Made by a program: the position numbers and the translations under genes. DNA of 9,568 nt from Clostridium fallax (lineage in GTDB: Bacteria > Bacillota > Clostridia > Clostridiales > Clostridiaceae), in contig NZ_FQVM01000043.1 of the NCBI RefSeq assembly GCF_900129365.1, positions 1 through 9,568 on the forward strand, read 5' to 3'. Positions within the stretch are counted from its first letter, which is position 1. The number at the start of each line of letters is the position of its first letter. Shown in pieces: positions 1 to 5,772 of the stretch. A model generated the notes under the pieces. That model was not told the origin of the DNA, searched no databases, and worked only from the letters and a program-made list of their open reading frames with translations.

Positions 1-2
1 TA

Positions 3-104
3 TTTAAATATATTGAAGGTTGGTATAACAGAAAAAGGATACACTCTTCTATTAATTACATGACTCCAGATCAATGTGAATTATTAGCTAGAAGTGCAGC
101 ATGA
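3..104 (+). CDS. IS3-family transposase OrfB, C-terminal fragment (5' part outside window)
   Basis: Reading from position 3 gives 33 residues ending at the TGA at 102-104. They include YNRKRIHSSINYMTP followed by DQCE, the highly typical C-terminal tail of IS3-family OrfB integrases (rve/DDE superfamily), where the consensus is roughly YNxxRxHSxLGYxSPxxFE. The catalytic DDE residues would lie further left and cannot be inspected, so activity cannot be judged. The gene is truncated only by the window edge as far as can be seen. It is transcribed toward, and antisense to, the 16S gene whose promoters lie at ~390-512. Confidence 0.9.
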   Translation, partial: FKYIEGWYNRKRIHSSINYMTPDQCELLARSAA

Positions 105-120
105 AAAAGTTTGACTTTTT
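104..120 (+). terminator. Small hairpin just after the transposase stop codon
   Basis: A perfect 7-bp inverted repeat (AAAAAGT / ACTTTTT, 3-nt loop) begins at the last base of the transposase stop codon, and its right arm ends in five T's. It could end transposase transcription inside the element. The stem is AT-rich and weak, so this is a tentative call. Confidence 0.4.
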
Positions 121-146
121 GTGTCCAAAATATTGACATAAGACCA

Positions 147-267
147 CCCACGTGTTACTCACCCGTCCGCCGCTAGATTATTTCCCGAAGAAAACTCTCT
201 CGCTCGACTTGCATGTGTTAAGCACGCCGCCAGCGTTCGTCCTGAGCCAGGATCAAACTCTCAATTT
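147..267 (-). rRNA. 5' fragment of a 16S rRNA gene, interrupted by the IS
   Basis: On the - strand this reads from the conserved 16S start (GAGAGTTTGATCCTGGCTCA, the 27F primer region) through GACGAACGCTGGCGGCGTG, CATGCAAGTCGAGCG and GGCGGACGGGTGAGTAACA to CACGTGGG. An intact clostridial 16S would continue with roughly TAACCTGCC, but here it switches to the IS terminus at 146. Only about 120 of ~1500 nt are present and the rest is not in this window. If the junction is real, no functional 16S can be made from this copy unless the element excises, and cells would rely on other rRNA operons. The exact 5' end is uncertain by a few bases. Confidence 0.95.
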
Positions 268-311
268 AAAAAGTTTAATCTTTACTCATATAAAAGAATT
301 GCTGGTTTAAA

Positions 312-329
312 AAAATCTTAAAAGATTTT
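312..329 (-). other. AT-rich hairpin in the rRNA leader
   Basis: AAAATCTT and AAGATTTT form an inverted repeat with almost no loop. Read on the - strand it runs into a further T tract. It lies between the boxA-like element and the 16S start and may be part of leader folding or processing. As an intrinsic terminator it would be weak. Confidence 0.3.
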
Positions 330-352
330 GTAAGTTTCTCTCTGTTTAATTT

Positions 353-362
353 TCAAAGACCA
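353..362 (-). promoter_or_regulatory. boxA-like antitermination element in the rRNA leader
   Basis: The - strand reads TGGTCTTTGA, matching the Gram-positive rRNA boxA theme (TGCTCTTTGA) recognised by the NusB-NusE antitermination complex. It sits about 85 nt upstream of the 16S start and just downstream of promoter P1. The position and sequence are visible; the function is inferred from the known rRNA leader architecture. Confidence 0.6.
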
Positions 363-364
363 AA

Positions 365-385
365 TGTCGTTTTGTCTTAGCGACA
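365..385 (-). promoter_or_regulatory. Start-site hairpin, copy 1 (P1)
   Basis: TGTCG and CGACA pair around an 11-nt loop. On the - strand it begins GTCGCTAAGA, exactly 7 nt after the P1 -10 hexamer. It is closely related to the copy at 481-500, placed identically behind the candidate P2. Confidence 0.6.
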
Positions 386-412
386 AGATATATATTACAA
401 TATATATCTTGT
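383..412. repeat. Perfect inverted repeat overlapping rRNA promoter P1
   Basis: Left arm ACAAGATATATATT (383-396) and right arm AATATATATCTTGT (399-412) are exact reverse complements separated by 2 bp. The repeat covers the -10 hexamer, most of the spacer and the probable start site. It may be an operator, a strand-opening aid, or a by-product of AT-rich promoter sequence. Confidence 0.75.
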
Positions 413-420
413 TTTGTCAA
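392..420 (-). promoter_or_regulatory. rRNA promoter P1 (proximal)
   Basis: On the - strand a perfect -35 TTGACA (420-415) is followed by a 17-bp spacer and a -10 TAATAT (397-392). The likely start is at the GTCGC that begins 7 nt after the -10 (base 384). The -10 hexamer and most of the spacer lie inside a 14-bp-arm palindrome (383-412). It is the closest good promoter to the 16S gene, with a leader of ~117 nt. Confidence 0.8.
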
Positions 421-480
421 CACCTTTTTTAAAAGTTTTTAACAAAATTATTATTATCTTAAACTTTCTTAGTTATTGAC

Positions 481-512
481 TGTCGTCTCTCTTGGCGACG
501 AAATTTATGATA
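481..512 (-). promoter_or_regulatory. Candidate distal rRNA promoter P2 with start-site hairpin copy 2
   Basis: A -10-like TATCAT (512-507, - strand) is followed after 7 nt by GTCGCCAAGA, and GTCG/CGAC can pair (482-485 with 496-499). The spacing from -10 to GTCGC is the same as at P1. No good -35 is visible at 17 bp (roughly TAAAAA), so the promoter call rests mainly on the repeated start-site element and the habit of rRNA operons to have tandem promoters. Confidence 0.45.
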
Positions 513-800
513 CCACTTCAAATACTGCATTTTTACATGATTATACATAAAATTAAGAATATATTCTTTTCTTTCTATTAAATTCTCTATTTTTCATTAT
601 TTTTTATCTATTGATACGCTAGGTAATGTTTCTTATTTTTTTCTAAATATTTCATCTAATTACATACCATAATATGTATATTTAAACTATTTATATAGTA
701 GATAATGACCATTTAAGTTAAAATTTATACATAGATATCTATATAATTATTTTAAAATTTATTATTATACAAATATTAACTATAAACTTTTATGTAAAAA
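513..800. other. AT-rich non-coding spacer
   Basis: I see no gene here. Reading frames are short, lack ribosome binding sites and have no recognisable content. The only local structure noted is a perfect 14-bp palindrome AAGAATATATTCTT (555-568) and a TATAAT on the - strand (545-540) without a convincing -35. Upstream activating AT-rich DNA for the rRNA promoters is plausible but not demonstrable. Confidence 0.5.
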
Positions 801-855
801 TAAAATACGTCTAATAAATATAATAAGTTATATATTATTTATTAAACGTATCTTA
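801..855 (-). terminator. Large hairpin, probable terminator of the cold-shock gene
   Basis: Arms 801-820 and 836-855 pair at 18 of 20 positions around a 15-nt loop, including an uninterrupted core ATACGT/ACGTAT. Read on the - strand the stem is followed by a T-rich run (TTTTATTTTTA). It lies ~90 nt beyond the cold-shock gene stop, between that gene and the rRNA promoters, so it would shield the latter from read-through. Confidence 0.6.
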
Positions 856-942
856 TTATTTAAATTTCATTTATATAAACTGACATTAAAGCTTAGTATA
901 TTTATTTAATAAACTTTAATAACTATTATATAGCTATATTCT

Positions 943-1146
943 TTATAGCTTTTGAACATTTATTGCTTGAGGTCCTTTTTCTTTAGTTACTACATCAAAG
1001 GATACCTCTTCACCTTCATGCAAGCTTTTGTCATTTCCCTTTTCCTTAATTTGAGAATAGTGAACAAATATATCTTCTCCATTATTTCCAGAAATAAACC
1101 CATACCCTTTTTCTTCGTTATACCATTTTACAATACCTGTGTACAT
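943..1146 (-). CDS. Cold-shock domain protein (CspA/CspB family)
   Basis: This is a 67-residue single OB-fold protein, the usual family length. It binds single-stranded RNA and DNA in the cytoplasm and acts as an RNA chaperone. The RNP1 motif KGYGFI (about residues 13-18) and the RNP2 motif DIFVHYS (about 25-31) are both intact, as is the opening GIVKWYNEEKG. The ATG at 1146 is preceded by GGAGG (1159-1155) at 8-nt spacing, which fixes the start. It lies 73 nt downstream of the patatin-like gene on the same strand and has its own TATAAT (1180-1175), so it may be transcribed both alone and by read-through. The untranslated leader from that -10 would be only ~20 nt, far shorter than the long thermosensing leader of E. 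coli cspA. The paralogue letter cannot be assigned from sequence alone. Confidence 0.96.
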   Translation of the reverse strand: MYTGIVKWYNEEKGYGFISGNNGEDIFVHYSQIKEKGNDKSLHEGEEVSFDVVTKEKGPQAINVQKL

Positions 1147-1174
1147 TTATTAATCCTCCATTACTTATTTATTA

Positions 1175-1180
1175 ATTATA
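1175..1180 (-). promoter_or_regulatory. Candidate -10 box of the cold-shock gene
   Basis: A perfect TATAAT on the - strand lies ~29 nt upstream of the ATG. No good -35 is found 16-18 bp upstream. The gap to the upstream gene is only 73 nt, so this is the most likely dedicated promoter, but unproven. Confidence 0.4.
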
Positions 1181-1219
1181 ATGTACCCAAATATAAATAT
1201 TTAATACCTAATTGTTTTT

Positions 1220-2125
1220 TTATCTCTTAAATATATTTCTGAACCTAAAAGATTTTTCTTTTATTTTTTTTCCTAAATTATTTATAGCTTCCATAGGAGC
1301 CTTTTGCATTTGATATCTAGCTATATTCATTATAGGATGAAATAAATTTATACAATCATTATATCCTTGATCAAACCTTCTTCTTGCTCCTTCTTTTGTA
1401 AAATCTAAAGTTTCACTAACAGAATCGTCCATATACTTAGGCTTTATTTCTATAATTTCAGAATTAGGAAAGCAATCTCTCTCTATAAAACTATTTTTAC
1501 ATAAATGAACTACTATAATCGGATCATATCCTTCCCCATATAAAGGTTGTATTGGAATATTGTCTGTAATTCCTCCATCTAAATATTTATATTCATTTAC
1601 CTTTTCGCTTTCATATATAATAGGAATGGCAGATGTAGCTAATAATATATTTCTAATTTCATCTTCACTTTTATTATTAAGCTTAAAATATCTTGGTCTT
1701 ATTTGGGGAAGTTCACTGCAGGCAACATAAAAAGATTTGTTATTATTTATTATTGTATTAAAATCTATATATTTATCTAAGATATCTATAAGTCCTTTTC
1801 TTGATATATTTCCCTTTTCTAAAGTTCTTGGCATATACTTTTTTACAAAATTTAATTTTTTAGATCCTATAGCTAAAAGCACACCTCTAGTCATTAAATC
1901 TAAATTATCTGTCGGTAGTATTTTCTCTACAGATATATCCATCCAAGCTTCTTTAGCAATATCAATATCTCCTTGTAAAAAAAGTATAGCATTTAAAGCA
2001 CCTATGGAAGTTCCTGATACACCTTCTATATATTTATCTACTCCTAATTCTTTTAAGGCTTCCCATACACCTATCTGGTAAGCGCCTCTTCCTCCTCCTC
2101 CAGCTAAAACCAATCCTAATTTCAT
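1220..2125 (-). CDS. Patatin-like phospholipase family protein (RssA/YchK type)
   Basis: This 301-residue protein has a patatin domain in its first ~200 residues and is predicted to be a serine acyl hydrolase acting on lipids. The glycine-rich oxyanion segment GGGGRGAYQ (9-17), the nucleophile elbow G-T-S-I-G with Ser40, and the DGG motif with Asp183 of the Ser-Asp dyad are all present, so the active site looks intact. There is no signal peptide or membrane segment, which suggests a cytoplasmic or membrane-peripheral enzyme. The C-terminal ~100 residues are basic (ending KEKSFRFRNIFKR) and could favour membrane contact; this is inference. The ATG at 2125 has GGAGG (2139-2135) at 9-nt spacing. 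The substrate cannot be deduced. The cold-shock gene follows on the same strand with no strong terminator between them. Confidence 0.92.
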   Translation of the reverse strand: MKLGLVLAGGGGRGAYQIGVWEALKELGVDKYIEGVSGTSIGALNAILFLQGDIDIAKEAWMDISVEKILPTDNLDLMTRGVLLAIGSKKLNFVKKYMPRTLEKGNISRKGLIDILDKYIDFNTIINNNKSFYVACSELPQIRPRYFKLNNKSEDEIRNILLATSAIPIIYESEKVNEYKYLDGGITDNIPIQPLYGEGYDPIIVVHLCKNSFIERDCFPNSEIIEIKPKYMDDSVSETLDFTKEGARRRFDQGYNDCINLFHPIMNIARYQMQKAPMEAINNLGKKIKEKSFRFRNIFKR

Positions 2126-2168
2126 TTTAGGACACCTCCATTTTAATACGCTTTTTAATAAATCTATT

Positions 2169-2198
2169 TTTATAATAAAGTTATATAGATAACTTCAA
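2169..2198 (-). promoter_or_regulatory. Candidate promoter of the patatin-like gene, with a palindrome in the spacer
   Basis: On the - strand TTGAAG (2198-2193) and TATAAA (2174-2169) are separated by 18 bp, giving a leader of ~35 nt. The perfect inverted repeat AAGTTAT-ATAG-ATAACTT (2178-2195) fills the spacer and touches the -35, a position typical for a repressor operator. In such AT-rich DNA this could also be chance. Confidence 0.45.
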
Positions 2199-2337
2199 TC
2201 TCTTTATATTACTTTTAGTATTTTATTTAACTTTAAGTAAATACTATTATTAAAATTAATGAAATTATTTTAAGAATTAAAATTATATTTAGCTATTATC
2301 TAAAATATGAATATCTCCTAAATCATATTTTTTAAAA

Positions 2338-2398
2338 GAGCAGATATATAATTAAGTAATAAAATCCTACTTTACATTAATAAATTATATTTCTGCTC
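2338..2398 (-). terminator. Long stem-loop downstream of ppsR, probable terminator
   Basis: Arms 2338-2353 (GAGCAGATATATAATT) and 2383-2398 pair at 15 of 16 positions, and an inner AAGTA/TACTT pairing can shorten the loop. On the - strand the stem ends CTGCTC followed by TTTT. It is 70 nt beyond the ppsR stop. A second smaller hairpin (AAAATATGA / TCATATTTT, 2302-2331) lies just beyond. Together with the patatin promoter these account for the gap 2126-2467, in which I see no gene. Confidence 0.6.
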
Positions 2399-2467
2399 AT
2401 TTATAACTAGCTTATTTAATTTTTAATTAAATTTTGTAAATAACTCTTTATTATAATTATATGACTT

Positions 2468-3277
2468 TTATCTTTCTTTTCTTCTGTTTAAATCATTTAT
2501 TATTATAAGGGCAGTATCCTCAATAGCTCTCTGAGTTACATCTATAGTCTTACATCCTAATCTTCTCATTATCTTATCTGCAAATTCAAATTCTTCTAGT
2601 ATCCTTGAATCACTAGCATATTCTATATCAGAAGATATCCTATGAAATTTATCCATCCTTCTTTTTCTAATTTCTATAAGTTGAAGTGGATTTATTGTAA
2701 GCCCAAATATTTTTTTCTTATCTATTTCATATAATTCACTTGGAATTCCTACCTCAGGAACTAGGGGAATATTTATAGCCTTGATTCCTTTGTTTGCTAA
2801 ATACATACAAAGTGGTGTTTTTGAAGTTCTTGATAATCCTACTAAAACAACGTCAGCATTTTTTAGACCTCTGTAATCTTTACTATCATCATATTGCATT
2901 GCAAATTCCATAGCTTCTATCCTTTTAAAATATACCTCATCAGTTTTCCACATAGCACCTGGATTATATGAAGGCAATTTATTTAATAGAGTTGATGCGA
3001 TATTTATAATTGGACCTAAAATATTTATTGCATTTATATTATGTTCTATACAATTTTGAGTTAAATACTCCCTAACATTAACAGTTATTATAGTAGACAC
3101 CACTAAAGATAAATCATTTTTTAATATAGTTTTCATTATATCATCTACATCTTCTAAAGTTTTTACATAAGGTAACCTTTCTACTTTAACTTCTTTACCA
3201 AATTGACTAGCAGCTGCTACAGCTACCTGTTCTGCTGTTTCTCCTATAGAATCTGATACTGCATAAATAGTTAGCAT
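2468..3277 (-). CDS. ppsR: Pyruvate, phosphate dikinase regulatory protein (bifunctional kinase/pyrophosphorylase, DUF299)
   Basis: The 269-residue protein matches the usual length (~270) of the PpsR/YqfL family. Members use ADP to phosphorylate a threonine next to the catalytic His of PPDK, switching it off, and reverse this by Pi-dependent phosphorolysis. The N-terminus LTIYAVSDSIGETAEQVA is the family hallmark, and the nucleotide-binding loop GLSRTSKT is at residues 147-154, followed by TPLCMYLA and KGIKAINIPLVPE. The ATG at 3277 has GAGG at 8-nt spacing. In many Firmicutes the gene adjoins a CBS-domain/helix-turn-helix regulator or ppdK; here it stands alone, divergent from the LspA-like gene, so PPDK must be elsewhere. 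The family also includes PEP-synthase regulators, but the Gram-positive context favours PPDK. Confidence 0.94.
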   Translation of the reverse strand: MLTIYAVSDSIGETAEQVAVAAASQFGKEVKVERLPYVKTLEDVDDIMKTILKNDLSLVVSTIITVNVREYLTQNCIEHNINAINILGPIINIASTLLNKLPSYNPGAMWKTDEVYFKRIEAMEFAMQYDDSKDYRGLKNADVVLVGLSRTSKTPLCMYLANKGIKAINIPLVPEVGIPSELYEIDKKKIFGLTINPLQLIEIRKRRMDKFHRISSDIEYASDSRILEEFEFADKIMRRLGCKTIDVTQRAIEDTALIIINDLNRRKER

Positions 3278-3331
3278 AATTCATTCCTCTCTTTCTTCGT
3301 TATAACCTTATACCATTATCTAGTTACCTTA

Positions 3332-3360
3332 ATTTTAATGTAGAGATTTTTTGTTTACAA
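3332..3360 (-). promoter_or_regulatory. Candidate ppsR promoter
   Basis: On the - strand TTGTAA (3360-3355) is followed by 17 bp and TAAAAT (3337-3332). The hexamers match consensus at 4/6 and 5/6. The leader to the ATG would be ~50 nt. No other good candidate was seen in the divergent intergenic region. Confidence 0.5.
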
Positions 3361-3446
3361 TATAATTTTCTTAAATTTCAAAATTATTTATCAATTTTAT
3401 ATGTTATGCAAACTATTCTTTCCTTTATAAATAATAAATGATAGAA

Positions 3447-3474
3447 TTTACTATAAGTGATTTTTTATTATAAA
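3447..3474 (+). promoter_or_regulatory. Candidate promoter of the LspA-like gene
   Basis: TTTACT, 16 bp, TATAAA on the + strand, ~45 nt upstream of the chosen ATG. The match is moderate in an AT-rich background, so this is tentative. Confidence 0.35.
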
Positions 3475-3519
3475 AATTATAATTTTGTTGCTTTTAATAA
3501 ATTAGGAGGAAAGATTTAT

Positions 3520-4272
3520 ATGAACAAAAAGAAATTAATAACTATAGGAATTCTTCCTTTTATGTGGTTTCTTTATTTTTTATTTGAATTAATTACAGGT
3601 AGAATTCAATCTAACTATCATATATTCTTTAATATATTGATGTGCGTAATTTTTGCATTAACAGGATATATAATTTATACAATTGGTATAAAGTTTCCTA
3701 AAGGTTTCTCATCAAAATCGCTAGTTATATTATTTTTTATCTTATTTTTATTAGATCAAGGTGGAAAACTTATAATAAAGCTTTTCTTTTTCCATAAAGA
3801 CTTTTATATAATAGATAACTTTTTATCTTTTCATCCTATAATAAATTCTGAAGGTTCCTGGCTTAATGCTCGTTTTGGAACTAATGTAAGTTTTGGATTC
3901 TTAATATTTTTAAATATAATAGCGTTAATTATTTTTTGGGAAGGATATAGATATTATAAAAAACTTGGACATAGAGACTCATGGTCAGATTTGTGTATAG
4001 TTTTCATTATGGCAGGTTGCATATGTTCTCTAATAGATAAAATTTTTTATGGTGGAAGCTTAGATTTTATAGGTATAAGCGACTTATTTATAGCTGACTT
4101 AAAGGATATTTATATAAATCTTGCTGTTTTCTTATTTATACTTACAGTATATTTCAACGGATTTTTAAATGATGATGAAAAGTCAACTTTAAAAGATGAT
4201 ATTCAAAGTATAAAAAAATTCTTTAAATTTATAAAAGAAGATATCCAATCTCAATTTAAAAGTAAAAATTAA
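3520..4272 (+). CDS. LspA-like (signal peptidase II family) multi-pass membrane protein with an extra N-terminal region
   Basis: The start is the ATG at 3520, which has AGGAGG (3504-3509) upstream. A GTG at 3457 is in frame but has no ribosome binding site. The product is 250 residues with about six hydrophobic segments (roughly 7-26, 35-56, 68-90, 126-143, 158-175, 198-217) and a charged C-terminal tail. Residues ~68-217 resemble prolipoprotein signal peptidase: LLDQxxK (Asp79, Lys83), SLIDK (Asp173), LDF (Asp182) and FIAD (Asp193). Asp182 and Asp193 fit the catalytic aspartate pair of this aspartyl protease family. The usual Asn residues of GNxxDR and FNxAD are replaced by Ser170 and Ile191. 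Canonical LspA is ~150-170 residues with four membrane helices, so the first ~65 residues are additional. It may be a lipoprotein signal peptidase variant or a paralogue with a different substrate. Confidence 0.75.
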   Translation: MNKKKLITIGILPFMWFLYFLFELITGRIQSNYHIFFNILMCVIFALTGYIIYTIGIKFPKGFSSKSLVILFFILFLLDQGGKLIIKLFFFHKDFYIIDNFLSFHPIINSEGSWLNARFGTNVSFGFLIFLNIIALIIFWEGYRYYKKLGHRDSWSDLCIVFIMAGCICSLIDKIFYGGSLDFIGISDLFIADLKDIYINLAVFLFILTVYFNGFLNDDEKSTLKDDIQSIKKFFKFIKEDIQSQFKSKN

Positions 4273-4290
4273 TAAATTTAATAAAAAATT

Positions 4291-4362
4291 AGACTATCTA
4301 AAAATTGTATTGTAATAAAATACTGATATATGAATTTTAATATCTATTTCATTAGATAGTCT
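4291..4362. terminator. Bidirectional terminator shared by the LspA-like gene and aroA
   Basis: An exact 11-bp inverted repeat, AGACTATCTAA (4291-4301) and TTAGATAGTCT (4352-4362), encloses an AT-rich ~50-nt loop. The right arm continues into a run of eight T's (4362-4369), and the left arm is preceded by AAAAAATT, which reads as a T run on the - strand. It lies between the convergent stop codons at 4272 and 4380, so it can serve both genes. Confidence 0.75.
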
Positions 4363-4379
4363 TTTTTTTATATTTTATA

Positions 4380-5675
4380 TTAAATAACCTTAAAGTCTCC
4401 ACCTAACTTTTTTAAGTCCTCATAAAATTTAGGGTAAGATTTATTTATAGACATTCCATCTATTATTTCTACAGATTTATTACTTAGCGTGCCTGCAATG
4501 GCTAATGTCATTTCTATTCTATGATCATTAAAACTATCTACTGTTCCTCCTATAAAACTCGTAGTTCCATTTATTATCAACTTATCATCCTCTTCTCTTA
4601 TATATCCACCTATGTTATTTAGTCCTTCTCTTATAGCCATTAATCTATCACTTTCCTTAAGCCTTACTCTTTCCGCTCCAACTATCTTACTTTCACCTTT
4701 GGCTTTACTAAATAGCAGAGTTAGTATAGGGAGTAAATCAGGACATTCACTAACATCTACAACCCCAGGGATTATATCGCTCTTTTTTACCAAATACCCA
4801 TCATCAATTGGAGTTATATTACCATTAAACCTCTTAACTATATCTATAATAACTTTATCTCCCTGTATAGATTTATGATTTAGACCAGTAATTTCTAAGT
4901 CTCCATTTAAAACTGCTGCAACAATCCAGAAAGCTCCCTGAGAATAATCTCCTTCAACTTCATAGATATTATTTATTTCTAATCCAGTATATTTTTGTTG
5001 ACCTTTTATAAAATACTCATTAGAACTTATTTTATTAATAATCACACCAAACCTTTTCATTATGTCTAAAGTCATATCAACATAACTTTTAGATTGTAGA
5101 TTGTTAGTTATTATAATTTTAGAATCTTCGTTAAGTAAAGGAAGAATAAAAAATAATCCTGTTATAAATTGAGAACTTATATCTCCTGGAATTTTATATT
5201 CTCCTGGCTTTAGTTTTCCTTTTATTTCAATAAAATCTTCTCCTGATTTATAATATAAATTTTGACTTTTATAAATATCTTCATAAATTTTCATAGGTCT
5301 TGATATTAGTGACTTTTTACCCTTTAACAATATTTTTCTATTAGTCATAGATGCTATAGGTAACATAAATCTTAGAGTAGATCCAGATTCATTACAAAAA
5401 AGTGTACTTCCTTCTTTTAAGAACTTCTCTCCATTTACTAATATATTCACATTATCATCAATTTTATTTTTTATTATTTTAAAATTAGCTCCTAAGCTCC
5501 TTAAACAATTAATTGTAGCTATAATATCTTCTGATAATGAAACTTCTTTTATTAATATCTCTTCATTACAAAAAGCTGCACAAATAAGAGCTCTATGCCC
5601 ATATGATTTAGATGTGGGCACCTTCACTCTTCCCTTTAATTTACAAGGGTTGATAATAATAGATTTGCCTTTCAT
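4380..5675 (-). CDS. aroA: 3-phosphoshikimate 1-carboxyvinyltransferase (EPSP synthase)
   Basis: This cytoplasmic enzyme of the shikimate pathway transfers the enolpyruvyl group of PEP to shikimate-3-phosphate, giving EPSP, the chorismate precursor. Its 431 residues are the normal length. Visible signatures are PTSKSYGHRAL (20-30, with Lys23 and Arg28), NESGSTLR (95-102), ISSQF (166-170), CPDLLP (311-316, Asp313), RVRLKESDRL (336-345) and NDHRIEM (383-389), all in the expected order of the two-domain inside-out alpha/beta barrel. The ATG at 5675 has AGGTGAT (5690-5684) just upstream. The gene is isolated from other aro genes here, faces the divergent hydrogenase-maturation operon and converges on the LspA-like gene. 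In the glyphosate-contact loop Phe103 aligns with Pro101 of the E. coli enzyme; the effect on inhibitor sensitivity is unknown. Confidence 0.97.
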   Translation of the reverse strand: MKGKSIIINPCKLKGRVKVPTSKSYGHRALICAAFCNEEILIKEVSLSEDIIATINCLRSLGANFKIIKNKIDDNVNILVNGEKFLKEGSTLFCNESGSTLRFMLPIASMTNRKILLKGKKSLISRPMKIYEDIYKSQNLYYKSGEDFIEIKGKLKPGEYKIPGDISSQFITGLFFILPLLNEDSKIIITNNLQSKSYVDMTLDIMKRFGVIINKISSNEYFIKGQQKYTGLEINNIYEVEGDYSQGAFWIVAAVLNGDLEITGLNHKSIQGDKVIIDIVKRFNGNITPIDDGYLVKKSDIIPGVVDVSECPDLLPILTLLFSKAKGESKIVGAERVRLKESDRLMAIREGLNNIGGYIREEDDKLIINGTTSFIGGTVDSFNDHRIEMTLAIAGTLSNKSVEIIDGMSINKSYPKFYEDLKKLGGDFKVI

Positions 5676-5710
5676 TTTATATCACCTAGCTTTAAACTTT
5701 ATTCTTTTTC

Positions 5711-5739
5711 ACTATACTATAATTACTTTTTACTGTCTA
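5711..5739 (-). promoter_or_regulatory. aroA promoter
   Basis: On the - strand TAGACA (5739-5734), 17-bp spacer, TATAGT (5716-5711). Both hexamers are 5/6 matches to the vegetative consensus, and the -10 lies ~36 nt upstream of the aroA ATG. Confidence 0.7.
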
Positions 5740-5743
5740 ATCG

Positions 5744-5772
5744 TTGAATATTATAAAAATTTGTTTTAAAAT
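5744..5772 (+). promoter_or_regulatory. Candidate promoter of the TM1266-hydG-hydF operon
   Basis: On the + strand TTGAAT (5744-5749), 17-bp spacer, TAAAAT (5767-5772). It lies just upstream of the aroA promoter and points the opposite way. The leader to the first start codon would be ~130 nt and contains a 7-bp stem ATAAAAG/CTTTTAT (~5790-5816). I recognise no known riboswitch in it. Confidence 0.45.

Larger units (their letters stand above)
1..146 (+). mobile_element. Right end of an IS3-family insertion sequence, continuing off the left edge
   Basis: The segment contains the C-terminus of an IS3-type transposase followed by ~42 nt of non-coding DNA. That DNA carries a small hairpin and ends in a likely terminal inverted repeat (121-146, starting GTGTCCAAAA and ending ATAAGACCA, with the CA terminus usual for this family). 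The next base to the right is already 16S rRNA sequence, so the element end is fixed to position 145 or 146; base 146 fits both. The left end, the partner inverted repeat and any target duplication lie outside the window. I cannot assign the IS3 subgroup. Confidence 0.85.

Noticed and set aside
952..1230. Open frame of 92 codons on the + strand over the cold-shock gene
   Set aside because: It is antisense to a clear cold-shock gene, has no ribosome binding site, and its hydrophobic content reflects the reverse complement of AT-rich coding DNA.
1737..2081. Open frame of 114 codons on the + strand
   Set aside because: It lies wholly antisense within the patatin-like gene, whose catalytic motifs prove the other strand is coding.
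2126..2467. Possible small RNA or small gene in the gap between the patatin gene and ppsR
   Set aside because: The only structures are the promoter palindrome and two hairpins consistent with termination; no coding frame with a ribosome binding site or known RNA signature was seen.
3457..3519. Upstream GTG start for the LspA-like protein, adding 21 residues
   Set aside because: No ribosome binding site precedes it and it overlaps the candidate promoter, whereas the ATG at 3520 has AGGAGG upstream.
4612..4878. Open frame of 88 codons on the + strand
   Set aside because: Antisense to aroA, low-complexity Leu/Ser-rich, no ribosome binding site.
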